Shown: piece after piece, positions 36,348 to 47,860 of the stretch
Layout of the letters: each line of letters opens with the position of its first letter
Position numbering within the stretch: the first letter of the stretch is position 1
NCBI GenBank assembly: GCA_946699065.1
Contig: CAMPDV010000225.1
Span: forward strand, 404,522-468,521
Source: Loxodes magnus
Lineage: Eukaryota; Ciliophora; Karyorelictea; Loxodida; Loxodidae
DNA length: 64,000 nucleotides
Direction: 5' to 3'
Program-made: the position numbers and the translations under genes
Notes under the pieces: model-generated
Database searches by the model: none
Told to the model about the DNA's origin: nothing
Seen by the model: only the letters and a program-made list of their open reading frames with translations

Positions 36348-39300
36348 TCAACTTTCCTTTGATTTATTTTTTTTATTCATATTTTATAAATCAGCTTTAT
36401 AACTTTTCTCTTCTATTTCGTAATGTTCTGAACCTTAAGATAGATCTTCAATCTGTATTTTAATATTAACCTTTAATAAAGAATTATCTTAATGCTTTTG
36501 TATTTCATTTATTTCTTTTTGATTTAACTATCTTGAAGTAGTCATCATCAAATTATCAGGATTTTCCTGCGTTTGGTCATTAGTAACATTTTTAAAATCC
36601 TAAAATGAACTTAAATTTTATCCTTCGTATTACTTCGTAATAACTTATTTGTTTTAGTCTTAATCCTCTGCTTATTGCTGTTACTGTTTTTTCTATTTTC
36701 TCTTTTCCTTTATCTCTTAAATTATTTCTTTTATCAATGCTATAAAGCAAAGTAATATACCTATTAATGTAATAACACTGGAAGTTATAATTAATCCACA
36801 TCCTAGTTTATAAGTCTAATTAGAATTAATGCTTTCTAACTCTCTACTATTCTCATTTTATCCTATAGCATAGAAATATAAATTCAAAGAATATATAATT
36901 GAAAGTCAAATCTCTTAGAATATATGGACACAGTTAAGTAATTTTGATTTGAAGGGTTTGCATTTAAGAATGTAAACTAGCTAAGATAAACTAGTAGCCA
37001 GACATAGAATTATCTAAACTAAAGGGTAGCCTATCAACCCAATTAAAATAACTGATAGTAATATTCTTCTTATGAGAAAAATAGGGTAAAAGATTAAAGC
37101 TTTCTTTTCTAGTTTAAGTTCGTCGAATATAGGAAAGAATTTAGTAATATGTTGATCTATTATTTATTTTTAATCTTGATCATCTGGAGTTATTTTATTC
37201 TTTATTTGGAAATATTTCTTAACTATTAAGAAAGACAAAACTATTCCAATTAGTTACATAATCTAAAATAAATAACTTACTAGAATTAATACTGCAGTAA
37301 GCGTATTTATGGAGTAGAGTGCATTTTAGAAGTTTGGATTGGAAAGTTGAAGAATTACAGAAAGTCCTATTTTTAAGTTAAAGAGGAAGTATAGAGTAAT
37401 TAAGAGTCTAAAATGGAAGTACTTTAATCTTATTCTATTTAGAGCTTAAAAGGAAGTTAGCTTTGAAAGTAAGTTTATAAAGGCATCAGCAAACAAAACT
37501 GAAATGATAAATATGTTATAAACAAGAGCATTTGAGGAATAAGTGTAACTTTCATAACCCAAAACTCTTAAATTATAATTGCTAATCTGTTGTTCTCCTT
37601 AATTGCAAATAATTTTTTATTTTAATTAATGAATGAAATTTTAGTTCTGCTCATAATAATAGGCTAGCAAAATATCTGGTTTTTCTACTTAAATATAAGC
37701 ACTAGAGAAAAATAACTCCGTTGCAATCATAAGAGTAAATCAGTTTGAAATTGAACCTCCTTGAGGTAAAAATAAAATTAGTGATGTAGCGGTAGTAACT
37801 CCAGTAAGAGTAGTTGTGCTTTCAATAAATTAAAAATAATGAATCATATCTTTTACATTTTCTGATATTTCAAAGGTATCTGAGCTAATATCATCAGATC
37901 CATATTTTTTCTTATTTTCTTCTTCTTAGTTTGTTTCATTTTATTAGCTTGAGTTGTTTTAAGTTCCACTAAGATTATATGCACATAAATTACTTTCATT
38001 AAGCATATATTGATCTATACAATTGTAACATATTGTTCCGTTTTCTGAGCATTCATTACAATTGTTGTCTATTTTTGAACATGAAATACATTCTTAGTTC
38101 TATGGAAAGAATCCTATTTAACATTCTAAGCACTACTTAATACTTTAATCACATTTGCTACAATTTTCAATCTCTTTACTACAAGATTCACATACCATGT
38201 CTTAATTGTAATCTTATTCAGTTTCATCACATTTTTCTTTGCATGTATTCTAAGAAAGCTTTGTTTTACACAGCAGACATTATGTCTAATTTTAACATGA
38301 TATACAGTCTTTATGAATAGCATCACATGAAAAGCAAACATTTTGGCTTAGAGTTTTATTAGCGAAACATTAATCACAAATAAGTTTTCTATTTTCTTCA
38401 TGACATTTCTCACAATTTTCTATTATAAAACTACAGGCTTGGCAAATATTATCTCCATCCATATCTTATTCATTATTAGGACATGAATCAACACATTCAT
38501 TTTAGGATATTTTATAGTTGCAAGGTTAGCAAACATTTTAAGAATCGGAAGAATAACTTTTTAAGCAACTATCTAAGCACTAATTGCCTTATAGTTTTTT
38601 AGAGTATAAGCAACTAGAACAAAATTATCCATCTTAAGAACATTCACCGCAAAACTCAATACTTAGAGAATATTTATCACATTTTTTATCTTAATTTACT
38701 CAAAAACCTTTATCACATAAATTACAAATAGTTCCTAGTTAATCACATTAAATACAATTAGAAATTGATTATCTACAAGGCTGGCATATTCCATCTTTAT
38801 CTAAATCTTACTCAGTTTCAGGGCATTGAACGTAGCATTGCTTATCTATTTAACTTAATTTATAGGAATTTAGGCACGAAAGACACTGAGAAGAATCACA
38901 ATCTTAGCAATTTTGAGTAAAATCTGAGCAAGGTAAACACTAATCTTGCTAGTTACTCAAATAAAACTCTTTCGTACATAAAGTACAATATAATCCATCT
39001 TCTGTACATTATTAACAATTTTAAATTTTAGCATTACAACTTTCACATATTCTATCATTATTAAAGTCTTGCTCTGTTATAGGACATTTATTTAAGCATT
39101 AGTTGGAAGATAATTTATATGGATAAGAACATTCTTGGCAGGTATTTTTATCTAAGCAACTTATACAAAAAGGATCAATAAATTAGCATGAGGAACATTA
39201 AAAGTTTAAATCTACATAGAAGCCTTGTAGACATTTAGTACATTAAAGAATATTTTCTTAGCATTCTAAACAATTGGAAATTTCTTAACTACAGTAGTTA

Positions 39301-40757
39301 CATACTCCATCAGAATTTATATCTTATTCAGTTTTTGAACAGTTTAATGAGCATTAATTTATTACCTTTTCTAGCTTGTAAGGGAAATTACACTCGCTGC
39401 AAAAGTTTCCTTCGTTTGAACATGTTTTACAATTTGAAACTTAGCATGCGTAGCATTTAAAGTCGATTCCTATATAAAAACCATCAGTGCACTTTGGACA
39501 TTTTAGACCATCTTAAGAACATTCAATACAATTTTAGATAGCTACATTACAAGGCTCACATATTTTATCTCCATTTAGATCTTAATGAGTTGGAGGACAA
39601 GAATCTTAGCATAAGTTAGAATAAAGAAACTTATTAGAACACTAAGTACAAGTAGCTCCATCTTAGCATGCTTAGCAATCTTACATAATATTGCAAGGTA
39701 AACAAACTCCTTCTTACAAATAATATCCACCACTACATTTAGTGCAAATAGTTCCAGTTAGATTACATTCCAAGCAATTAGGTAATACTTCATTACAAAG
39801 TTTACATTTATAATTATTATATTTATCTTATTATGTATTAGGGCAATTATCTTAACAAGTTCCATCTAAATTTAAATATTTAGTTGTTTAACATGAAGTA
39901 CAAATAGAAGTACTAGAACAAGTTTAGCAAAAAGGTATATAATTATTACATAATTCGCATTAAAAAGGGTTAGTTGTAATAGAAGTAAATCCTTGATTAC
40001 ATTAGCAAGTTTTAGATTAGTCGATATATTAATTAGATCTACATGTTAAACAATTTGTGTCTAAGTATCCGTTACAAGTAAGACATCTATCATTACAAGA
40101 TTAACATATACTCTCAAGCTAAATATCACAATAACCTATACAATTGAGAATGCATGGACTTAATTGAGAAAGATCTACGAATTCATTTTCAGTAAATCAT
40201 TTATTATCAGTCCAAAATCTTACGTCTTACATATAGCCTAAAAAAATTTGACCAAATGAAGTTCCTAAAATTATTTCAGTATCTTGTATAAAGAGAGTAT
40301 AATTTGAATCAAAAGTTTAAGAATCGCAAAAATGATTATTTGGTGAATACATCCCTTTAGCATAACATCAATTAAAATGAGATTGATTTTGCTAAATCAA
40401 AAAAAAAATTCAAGTACTATCAATTATAAAGTTCGAACTCTTTGCAACTTCGGGTTAAATTCCATAAATATAAGTAGTTTAAGAACTCAAGACAGAACTA
40501 TAGCAAAATTAAACATAATTAGGACTTTCAAAAATTAAAACAATTGGTTAAAAGTTTGCTGTTAAAGATTATTGTTTGAATCATCCAGTAACAACCCACG
40601 ATGTATTTGAACTTGAGGAAGGATCATAATTAAGATTTCCAAATGTCGTTGTATAAGACTAATTATTTGAAAGATAGATTGGAATTTCTTGGTTTATGAT
40701 TTGTAAAGTTTAAGAAAAAGTTTGCTGAAAAAGGATTGCAATTAAAAAGGAATACAT
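36348..40757 (-). CDS. Cysteine-rich multi-pass surface protein, copy 3
   Basis: ATG 40757 to TGA 36348-36350 is exactly 1470 codons (1469 residues), intronless. Same plan as copy 1: hydrophobic leader, laminin-G-like domain with VRFW, long CxxC repeat block, acidic linker, several membrane spans and a Gln-rich tail. It is homologous to copy 1 along its whole length, including the membrane half, and more divergent from copies 1 and 2 in the laminin-G-like domain. Its VRFW Trp is TGG (40212-40214) where copies 1 and 2 have TGA. One repeat cysteine seen in the others (DKC) is tyrosine here. The stop context (GAAAGT then TGA) is the same as in copy 1. Role as for copy 1. Confidence 0.93.
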
Positions 40758-41857
40758 TTATTTTTTAATTCAGTTAAATAACTATAAAATTTTATTTTTA
40801 TTAATTAATAAATGTAAAAATAATTCTTTTAGCAATACTTTATTTATGAAGATCCAAATTAAAAGAATAAATTCTTCTATCTTATCTACTTTATGCTTTG
40901 AAGACACTGCTATAATTATTAAATTAATAATCTATTTTTGTATTTTAAACTATTTCTTAAAATTTAAAACTAATATAAGAAAATTAAAATAAATAATCAA
41001 AGTGTTTATCAGTTCTGCTAAAGCTATTTTCATTAAAAATAAATCATATCGTAAGATCTTATAATAGATTTGTAGTTACTTTATTTAAAACAATCTTTAT
41101 CTATTTAAATATAAGATTAATAACCCTTTATTTAATTTCATAAGTATTAAATAGATAAATGAAAAATGATTTACAAATTTGCTTTAAATTTATTGTTGAA
41201 GTAAGCTTATTTTATAAATATGTATATCCCTCATTAAGATTTAAGCCACAATAATCACTTTACTCTCACTTTGTATAAAAATTTAGTAGAATGGCTTCTT
41301 TATTTCAAAATATATCAATAATTAAATTTTTTTAAACTTAATTTTGTGAAATTTTTAAACTATCTTCTGATAAAATTCCAACTATTTAATTATAAAATAC
41401 ATCATTATAAAATAAATTTAAGCAATATTTATAAGATTTAAGAGATAAAACTTGCAACTTAATTTCAAAGACAATTTGAAGCAAAGGAATAAGAAATACT
41501 TACACAATTTTTAATTTAATTCCTAAAATTTAAATTACATGACTTTTTAAAATGCAATATGAATATTTTTATGTTTACATATCTCATTTTATAGTCAGAA
41601 CTAAAGTTTAACTTTAAACTTTTAGTCCTAATAATTTATGGATAATTATATTATTACATTATCGAGTTTTTTATTTTTTGTATGTATATTTTAGTTTTTA
41701 TACCAAAACCTTTTTCAAAAAATTTTAACTTATTTGTCTTATTTTATATTTAGATTTTTTTAATTTATAGTAGTTTGTTTTAATTCACTCTATTAAGATA
41801 AATATTTAAACTTTTTAGGTTATCTAACTAAAAAATTCTTAAAAGCACTTAGATTAT

Positions 41858-42165
41858 AAAGTGCATAATACTTCACTGGCATGTAGCTCTTTAAAAAAAT
41901 TTTAAAGTCTCAATTATTCTTCAAATGTCTCCCATGTGCTAATATTCTCTCAAATTACCAAATCTTATGAAGGGGTGTAATTATAATGCTTCCCTAGAGA
42001 TATTAGAGTCTGATCAACTTTCAACATATTGCTACATGATCCTTTTTCTTGAGTCCCTTCTTAGTTACTACCAAGATTCTTTAGCTGTTCTTCACACCGC
42101 AAGATATTTCCTGTTACAAAAGTTCTTGTCAATTTCAGTATGAAGGTTACTCTCCCTATTTAAAT
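41858..42165 (-). mobile_element. 5'-truncated non-LTR-like element, fragment d
   Basis: About 310 bp absent from the corresponding part of duplication copy A. On the minus strand it reads as protein (NRKYLAVWRTAKESWQQLRR, later HMGDIWRIIETLKFF) and ends in a degenerate copy of the shared terminal hairpin (41858-41889). The protein resembles the fragment at 54325-54612 (KYL, ESWQ, IMW/IW motifs), so both may be the C-terminus of one ORF2. Reverse-transcriptase core motifs are not present. Confidence 0.5.
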
Positions 42166-42429
42166 TATATTTTATAAAAATTATTAAAAAATAAATAAAT
42201 GCATTTTAGCAGGAATTACTAGAAAAAAGATTAATAAAATTCACTAGCATTGATTATTAAATTATGTCGAATGATTTATTTATAAAATTTTTGGGGAAAT
42301 CAAAAAAGTATTAATATCATTCTCGATCATCAAACTCCAAACGATTAAACTTTTTTAAAAATTAATTAATTAATTTTCATTTCTATAAAGAGGCTAAGCT
42401 AGCTTATATTTTAAATTAAAAAAAAAATT

Positions 42430-43240
42430 TCAAGATTTAAATAAGAATTTTTCTCTACTCCAAGAAAACAGAAGATAACAACATCCTAGAGAAACTAAGA
42501 CCAGGAAAAGGACTCTAAAATTCACCAACCAAATTAAGAGTCTCATTTCTAAAGCGAAGACTAGGAAAAAATATTTTGCACTCGGAAGACTCGAATTTAA
42601 ATACATATAGTAAATAAACTATGATTAGTTTATAAAGTAGAGCTAAGCCTTCAATAATAGGTAAAAAGGCTGAAGAAAGAAAATAAAAGCCTGATGAAAA
42701 AATTTGAATTAGAATCAAGACACATTACCTAAGAAAGAGACCTTAATGACTTATGAAATATTTCACAAGACCAGAACAACCAATTATGGAATTTGTAATA
42801 GAAAAAGAAAGAGCTGGGCAATAGAATAGAAAAAATAGAAGAAAATCAATAAAAATTGCAACTTTAAATAGAATTAAAAGAATAAGGGAATGATCTAATG
42901 ATAACTGAAGGAGAAAAAACTCAAGTTTAAAATCTGAACGAAAAAAGACTATTAATATAACTCTCATACGCATCTATGGAAAAGATGCTAGAAATTATAC
43001 AACTTTAATAAGAGTGCTGAAACTACTAGAAGAAGTTGAAAAAAAGAAGAGAAAAAAATAACTACTACTAAAAAGAGAAAGAGAAAAATTATATTGCAAA
43101 ATTTGGAAAAATATAGAAAAAAAATGATATCAAGCATTATCTAGGCGAAAGAATATCTCAAGGACCATTTGCATAGCAAGGAAAAGAGTTTTAAACTTTC
43201 AAACTTTTACATTTAGTCTCTCTAGCAATTTATAGACTGG
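42430..43240 (+). pseudogene. Decayed Gag-like coiled-coil ORF
   Basis: Within a 1.2-kb segment absent from copy A. It encodes patches of coiled coil, best at about 42770-43030 (NNQLWNLQQKKKELGNRIEK, then QQECWNYQKKLKK), with other phases used before and after. Further on, LYCKIWKNIEKKW might be the remains of a zinc knuckle, but the ligands are not all there. Probably an element ORF1 remnant; orientation is opposite to the hairpin at 43528. Confidence 0.38.
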
Positions 43241-43489
43241 CATGAAAAAAGTTTAAATGCCTTCAAGAACTTCATACATTAAATTTTTTCTTGTCTTGTC
43301 TAAAATATTTAAAATAGATGCTCAATAATATAATTGTAATTATTATAATTCAATCAAAATTATTTTTATCTTTATCTAAAAGCTTATGATATTCAGAAAA
43401 ACTTTGAACGATTTTACAAATATTATTAATTTTTTCATTATTAAAACTAGCTAATCTTCATAATGCAATTTATTATTTTGATTAACTGT

Positions 43490-43660
43490 CATTAAATAAA
43501 ATAAATAAATAAATAAAAATGACTATGGAGCGCGTAGCACCTCATTGGTGTGCAGCTCTTTCAATATCAATATTTAGTATTAAGAAAAATATTCTCAAGT
43601 TTCTTGTTAAAATTCTAGAAGTCCAATAAATCATGTCAGCTTCTCCAAATGGGGAATCTT
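43490..43660 (-). mobile_element. 3' end of non-LTR-like element, fragment c
   Basis: A hairpin-forming block (43528-43558) lies next to a run of (AAAT/AATA) repeats at 43497-43520. On the minus strand the order is short body, hairpin, then (TTTA)n tail, the arrangement of stringent LINE 3' ends. The body is about 100 bp, so it is strongly 5'-truncated. Confidence 0.5.
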
Positions 43661-43850
43661 CTTATTATTAATAGAATTTTAATTAAATATCTAGCTTATT
43701 TCAATCACTAATTCAATTGTTTTTATTTAATGCCTCATTTCTCATCATTCTTAATTTCCAGATTTATTACTTTTACAATAAAAGTTTATTTGTCTTATGA
43801 AAAGAAATTAAAAAAAATGTTAAAGGAAAATTTTATAAAAACTTTTAGAA

Positions 43851-44760
43851 TAGTTATATTTATAATTTAATAACATACATTCAATCTTTTTAAGCTAGGA
43901 AAAATTTAAAGAAAATATATTTTTAATAAATAATAATTTAGCTAGCCAAAGCAGTAATAATTAAATAAATATGCAGAATTTTTTAAATTTATATTATAAT
44001 TTAAAACATATATAGTTATAAGATCAATTAAATACCTTTAAACTTATATCAAAAAGGTAAAAAGAATAATTTAATTTATTTATATATAATAATTTTGCCA
44101 ATTAAAATAATAAAATTTTATAATTTATTTAAAGGAAAAAATAAATTTAGACGCATCCACATAACAAAAATTTTACTAGACTATATATTTTAGATATCTC
44201 ATTAATTACTCATATAAAGCAATTTTTATAATTTTTCTTATTTTTTTAATAAAAAATCAAAAATAAAGAGGAAATAGCATTATAAATTAGTAGTACTTTA
44301 TATTTTATAAAGATAATAGAATGTTTAAATTGTTAAGAAAATAAGAATTTTTATTAAATCAGTAAAAATAATTAATCTAAATATTTAATTTAGAATTCTG
44401 ATATTTCATAAAGTTTTGTTAAAAAATGTAATTGTGAATAATTTTTTTTATAAATCTAATTAGATGAACTTTAAAGTAAGTTTTTTTAATTTAATTCAAA
44501 GTATGTAAATTTTATATTCAAAATAAAATGTCAAATAAGAAAAAAAGAAAAAAAAAGAGATTTTAGTGTCTATATTTATAATTATCTTAATTTATTTAAT
44601 ATTTAATCTAAAATAAAAATAATATAAATTAATAAATTAATGTGACGCTACCTTTAATTTTTTGTCATAAGTTAAATTAAAAAATAACTTTAAGCTTATT
44701 TTTTCTATATCTTGTTTCTTGTATCGACCTTCAGATATCATATTTATCCAAATGGAAATT
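43851..44760. other. AT-rich intergenic region
   Basis: Very AT-rich, with a copy of the dispersed phrase near 44197 and faint similarity to 18.1-18.9 kb. No gene recognised. Confidence 0.4.
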
Positions 44761-44849
44761 CTTTTATATTATAAATAAATAAATAATAAATAAATTTGAT
44801 TATAGAGCGCGTAGCACCTCGTTGGTGCGCAGCTCTTAAAAAAAATGTT

Positions 44850-44990
44850 TCATACTGACAAGAATGTTTATTACTGATAAAATTATAAGATACTGGTAGA
44901 CCTTGTTCAATACTGGTATAATTATTCAGTACTGATAAAAATGTTCAATACTTATATAATTTTAGAATACTCGTAATCTTTAATACTTGC
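44850..44990. repeat. Short degenerate minisatellite
   Basis: Five or six irregular units of about 22-27 bp built on tactgataaaa / aatactggta, for example at 44853, 44873, 44891, 44914, 44933 and 44950. It lies inside element fragment b, directly beside the hairpin. Confidence 0.6.
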
Positions 44991-44992
44991 TG

Positions 44993-45252
44993 GAGGTCCA
45001 AGGACATGGCAGGATTGTGTCTCATTGCATCACCAAAGCAGAGGACGACATGTGTCAATTATAGGTACTTATTCCCCACCTCTGATAAAGTTCGCAATAT
45101 TATTTCTTTTTCGTTCCAGTATTAAAAATAAACGAAGCCAAGTCAAGCCAGTGTCAAAGGTCTAAGAATCTTATGTCTCGAGGCCAAGCCAAAGCAGAAG
45201 AAGACATAAAGTCGATTATGGGTACTTAACTTCCCCAACCTCTGATGAAGAT
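44993..45252. repeat. Two GC-richer tandem units, period ~163 bp
   Basis: Unit 1 (about 44994-45091) and unit 2 (about 45158-45250) share ggtc.aag, a ccaaagcagA block and ccc..acctctgat.aag. They are markedly less AT-rich than the surroundings. On the minus strand both can be read as MSSSAL-containing peptides, so a repeated protein segment is possible. Confidence 0.55.
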
Positions 45253-45723
45253 GACCTTGTTGTTCACCTTCGAACAACTATGGCGGTTTTAAAAATTTTA
45301 ATAAATAAATAATTTCTTTAATATTTATATATAATTTCATTTAATTTCTCATTCATTTGTTTTAAATAATTGACAATATAAATTTTATATTCAATTCTTA
45401 TTAAAATAAATGTTTAATTTAAGAATTTTTTCAGTTTTGCTTTTCTTCATATTTAATTAGATAAATATTATCAATCATTGAGAAATGTATTAATTTTTTA
45501 ATCGAAATAATTTCTTGAAAAATAATTATAAATAACTTTTTATAACTTTTTAAATATTTTTTTAATTTTGTAAAAATTTAATTTTTATACTTCATTTAAA
45601 AAAATATTTAAATTAATTAAACTAAAAAATATTTTAAATTTTATTTTTTATTTGTTGATAAACATTTATATAAACTATAATAAAAAATGAATTATTTTCA
45701 ATAAAATAATTTTCTTTAATTTC

Positions 45724-46593
45724 TCAAACACCTTTAAATGATTAAAAACTTTTTATTAGCAAAAAAATTTAAGTTTATAGTTCTTAGGGAGAGCTTTACA
45801 TATATCTTCCATTTTCGCCTGCTCTCTCCTAAACTAAAGGATGTTGTAGGATTTCACTAATCCGCCATCCTTGTCAACTTCCCGAAATCCAATTTTCCTT
45901 CAGATTCCTTCTCCCGTTATTATAGTCGTTAGTTTTTGAGTTGCAGAATTTCTTTCTGTAAATTTTATCCATTTCTTGTTGATCAAAAGCGAAATAGTTC
46001 TTCTAGGATTTTATTCTTATTAGTTCTTTCAATTTCTAGTTTCTTTCAGCAATTTCTCCAGCAGTGGTTCCTTTAACATATGTAGCACCGTATTTTTCTC
46101 CGATAGAATTTAATCTACTTTGTTTCTTATTATCAGAATTCCGATTCGATTTCCATTGGGGTACTTGGTTACTAATCAAATTATTTTTAGATTATTACTT
46201 GTTATTATTCTTATTTTTCTTAAAATTACTTTATTTGATATTCAAATTTAGAAAAATGAAATTGGAATATTTAGGGACTTCGTTCAATTATTTATCAATT
46301 TATTCCAATTTAATTACTATTTACGATTAGATTTTACTTAGAGATTCTTCTATAGAGGGGAATTATAGGTCTAATTATTCGATCAATTTTTCTAGCTTGT
46401 CTTCTAGTTTTTCTATCCTTTATCTTTGTAATTTTTATTTGAATTAGATATTTGATACTCTTTGCTGCACCGATTACATGTAAGCTTCCTTCGATTATAT
46501 TTCTTAGATTTATTGCGGCTCTTATTCAGTTAGGTTAGATGATTATTCTTGTTTTTTAAATGAGCCGAAAGAGGTCTATTTCTTAGATGCCAT
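45724..46593 (-). CDS. Coiled-coil protein, possible element ORF1
   Basis: ATG 46593 (MASKKQTSFGSFKKQEQSS) to TGA 45724-45726 is 290 codons, no frameshift. Residues 45-105 are strongly coiled-coil (RIEKLEDKLEKLIEQLDLQ). The C-terminal half has GATYVKGTTAGEIAERNQKL and a Trp-rich patch, ENWISGSWQGWRISE, where one W is TGA and two are TGG. No zinc knuckle and no catalytic motif. Composition is less AT-rich than the flanks. It lies on the same strand as, and 430 bp upstream of, element fragment b, and is bracketed by element 3' ends, so it is probably a mobile-element structural protein. A host coiled-coil protein is the alternative. Confidence 0.6.
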
Positions 46594-47690
46594 TTTTCAA
46601 TATATAATAATTAAAAAATTAAGAAGAGAAAAAATTCTTTATTTTAAATTATTTAAATGTACAGAAATTAAAAAATAAGAAAATTCTTCAAACTTTAGTT
46701 ATGTTTTATGCAAATAAGAATTTTTTCTCTTGATAAAAAATTTATCATTATATTAAAATATTTAATTGATTATTTGCATGCAAAATAATAATTAATTTTA
46801 AAATATTTTTCAATAAGATATTAAAATATATAAACTCTTTTACTAAATAATCATAAACTTAAAAAATTTAACTACTATAAGTTTTTAAATTTATTTTTGC
46901 GAATCTATTTCAGTATTAAAATTCTTGAGATAGATAAAGTTAATTTATCAAACTCTCAATTTTTAGTTATCTATCCTTTTTATTATTTTAATTCTATGTC
47001 TAAAAATTATATTTTTTAAGATTTAAATTTTTGATAATTATTAATAAATCTTCACAGTATTTTTAAAAATAGTTTAAAATTTACAATTTATTTTAATAAA
47101 ATTATCATATAAGAATAAATTACTTAATGCTGCTAGCTTATAATATAACCAGTCATTTATTGAAAAAATTTTAATTTATTTATTCTGATTTTCACAAATT
47201 ATAAGCAATACTCATAAATATAATTTAAGCAAATTAAAAAAAATATGGCAACATCTATCTATTTTCTTTATTTAGTCAAAGTAAATTATATGTGAAATGT
47301 AAATAGTATATTTAAAACATTTAATCTTTGGAGGTTCTCTTAAATACTAAAATTTGTCTGGTATTTTAGATTAAAAGTTTTTCTATTTTCATAAGGAAAA
47401 AAATTTTAGATAAATGCAAACACAATAAATTTTTTTTTAATATGGTTTATTCTAAGATTTTATATTTTTAATGAATTTATTTAAAAGATTTAATTTGAAA
47501 AAGCAGATAAAAGTTCATTATTTATTTAATACTTAAAAATGAGAAAAATAGAAACAATTATGATATATTATTTTTTTAAGTGAGTTTAATTTTTTTTCAA
47601 ATAGTCATAGTAGATAAAATAATTAGTTTATAATAAAAGCTTTAAATTTATTTCTTAATTATTTATAAAGTTTCAGTAAAAAAAACTTGG
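46594..47690. other. AT-rich intergenic region
   Basis: About 1.1 kb with no distinguishing frame, repeat or RNA seen. Confidence 0.45.
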
Positions 47691-47860
47691 ATTATAGAGC
47701 GTGTAGTACCTCAATGGTGCGCAGCTATTTAATGTTAATTTGTCTCAAACTCTTACATCTCGATCTCTTCAATTATATCTTTTGGAATTAGGAACTCTTC
47801 TTCAAACTTGTCCAATTTTTCTTCTTCTATGTTGTTCTCTCATATTAAATATCATGTAAT
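47690..47860 (-). mobile_element. 3' end of non-LTR-like element, fragment a
   Basis: The shared hairpin (47697-47727, one arm changed to GTGTAGTACC) is preceded on the minus strand by about 110 bp that reads as an acidic C-terminus (KLDKFEEEFLIPKDIIEEIE). The tail beyond the hairpin is not a clean (TTTA)n. A strongly 5'-truncated copy. Confidence 0.45.

Larger units (their letters stand above)
30895..43850 (+). repeat. Large direct duplication, copy B
   Basis: Same order and orientation as 7690-18110 but about 2.5 kb longer. Three segments absent from copy A account for most of the difference: about 33010-34345, about 41850-42170 and about 42420-43650. Weak similarity to copy A may persist to about 44.6 kb. 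The helix-turn-helix and small genes are frameshifted here, while the cysteine-rich gene stays open. Confidence 0.8.
44770..45290 (-). mobile_element. 3' part of non-LTR-like element, fragment b
   Basis: Minus-strand order: GC-richer body (45290-44991), a short tandem array (44990-44850), hairpin (44835-44805), then an (TTTA)-type tail (44800-44772). The hairpin arms are GAGCGCGTAGCACC and GGTGCGCAGCTC around a short loop. The coiled-coil ORF at 45724-46593 is on the same strand upstream and may be part of the same element, giving about 1.8 kb in total. Confidence 0.5.

Noticed and set aside
44805..44835. tRNA or tRNA-derived SINE head
   Set aside because: The block looks a little like a D-arm but has no A/B boxes, no cloverleaf and no acceptor stem.
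41858..47860. Complete non-LTR retrotransposon with reverse transcriptase
   Set aside because: No YxDD or endonuclease motif could be found; only 3' fragments and ORF1-like pieces are present.
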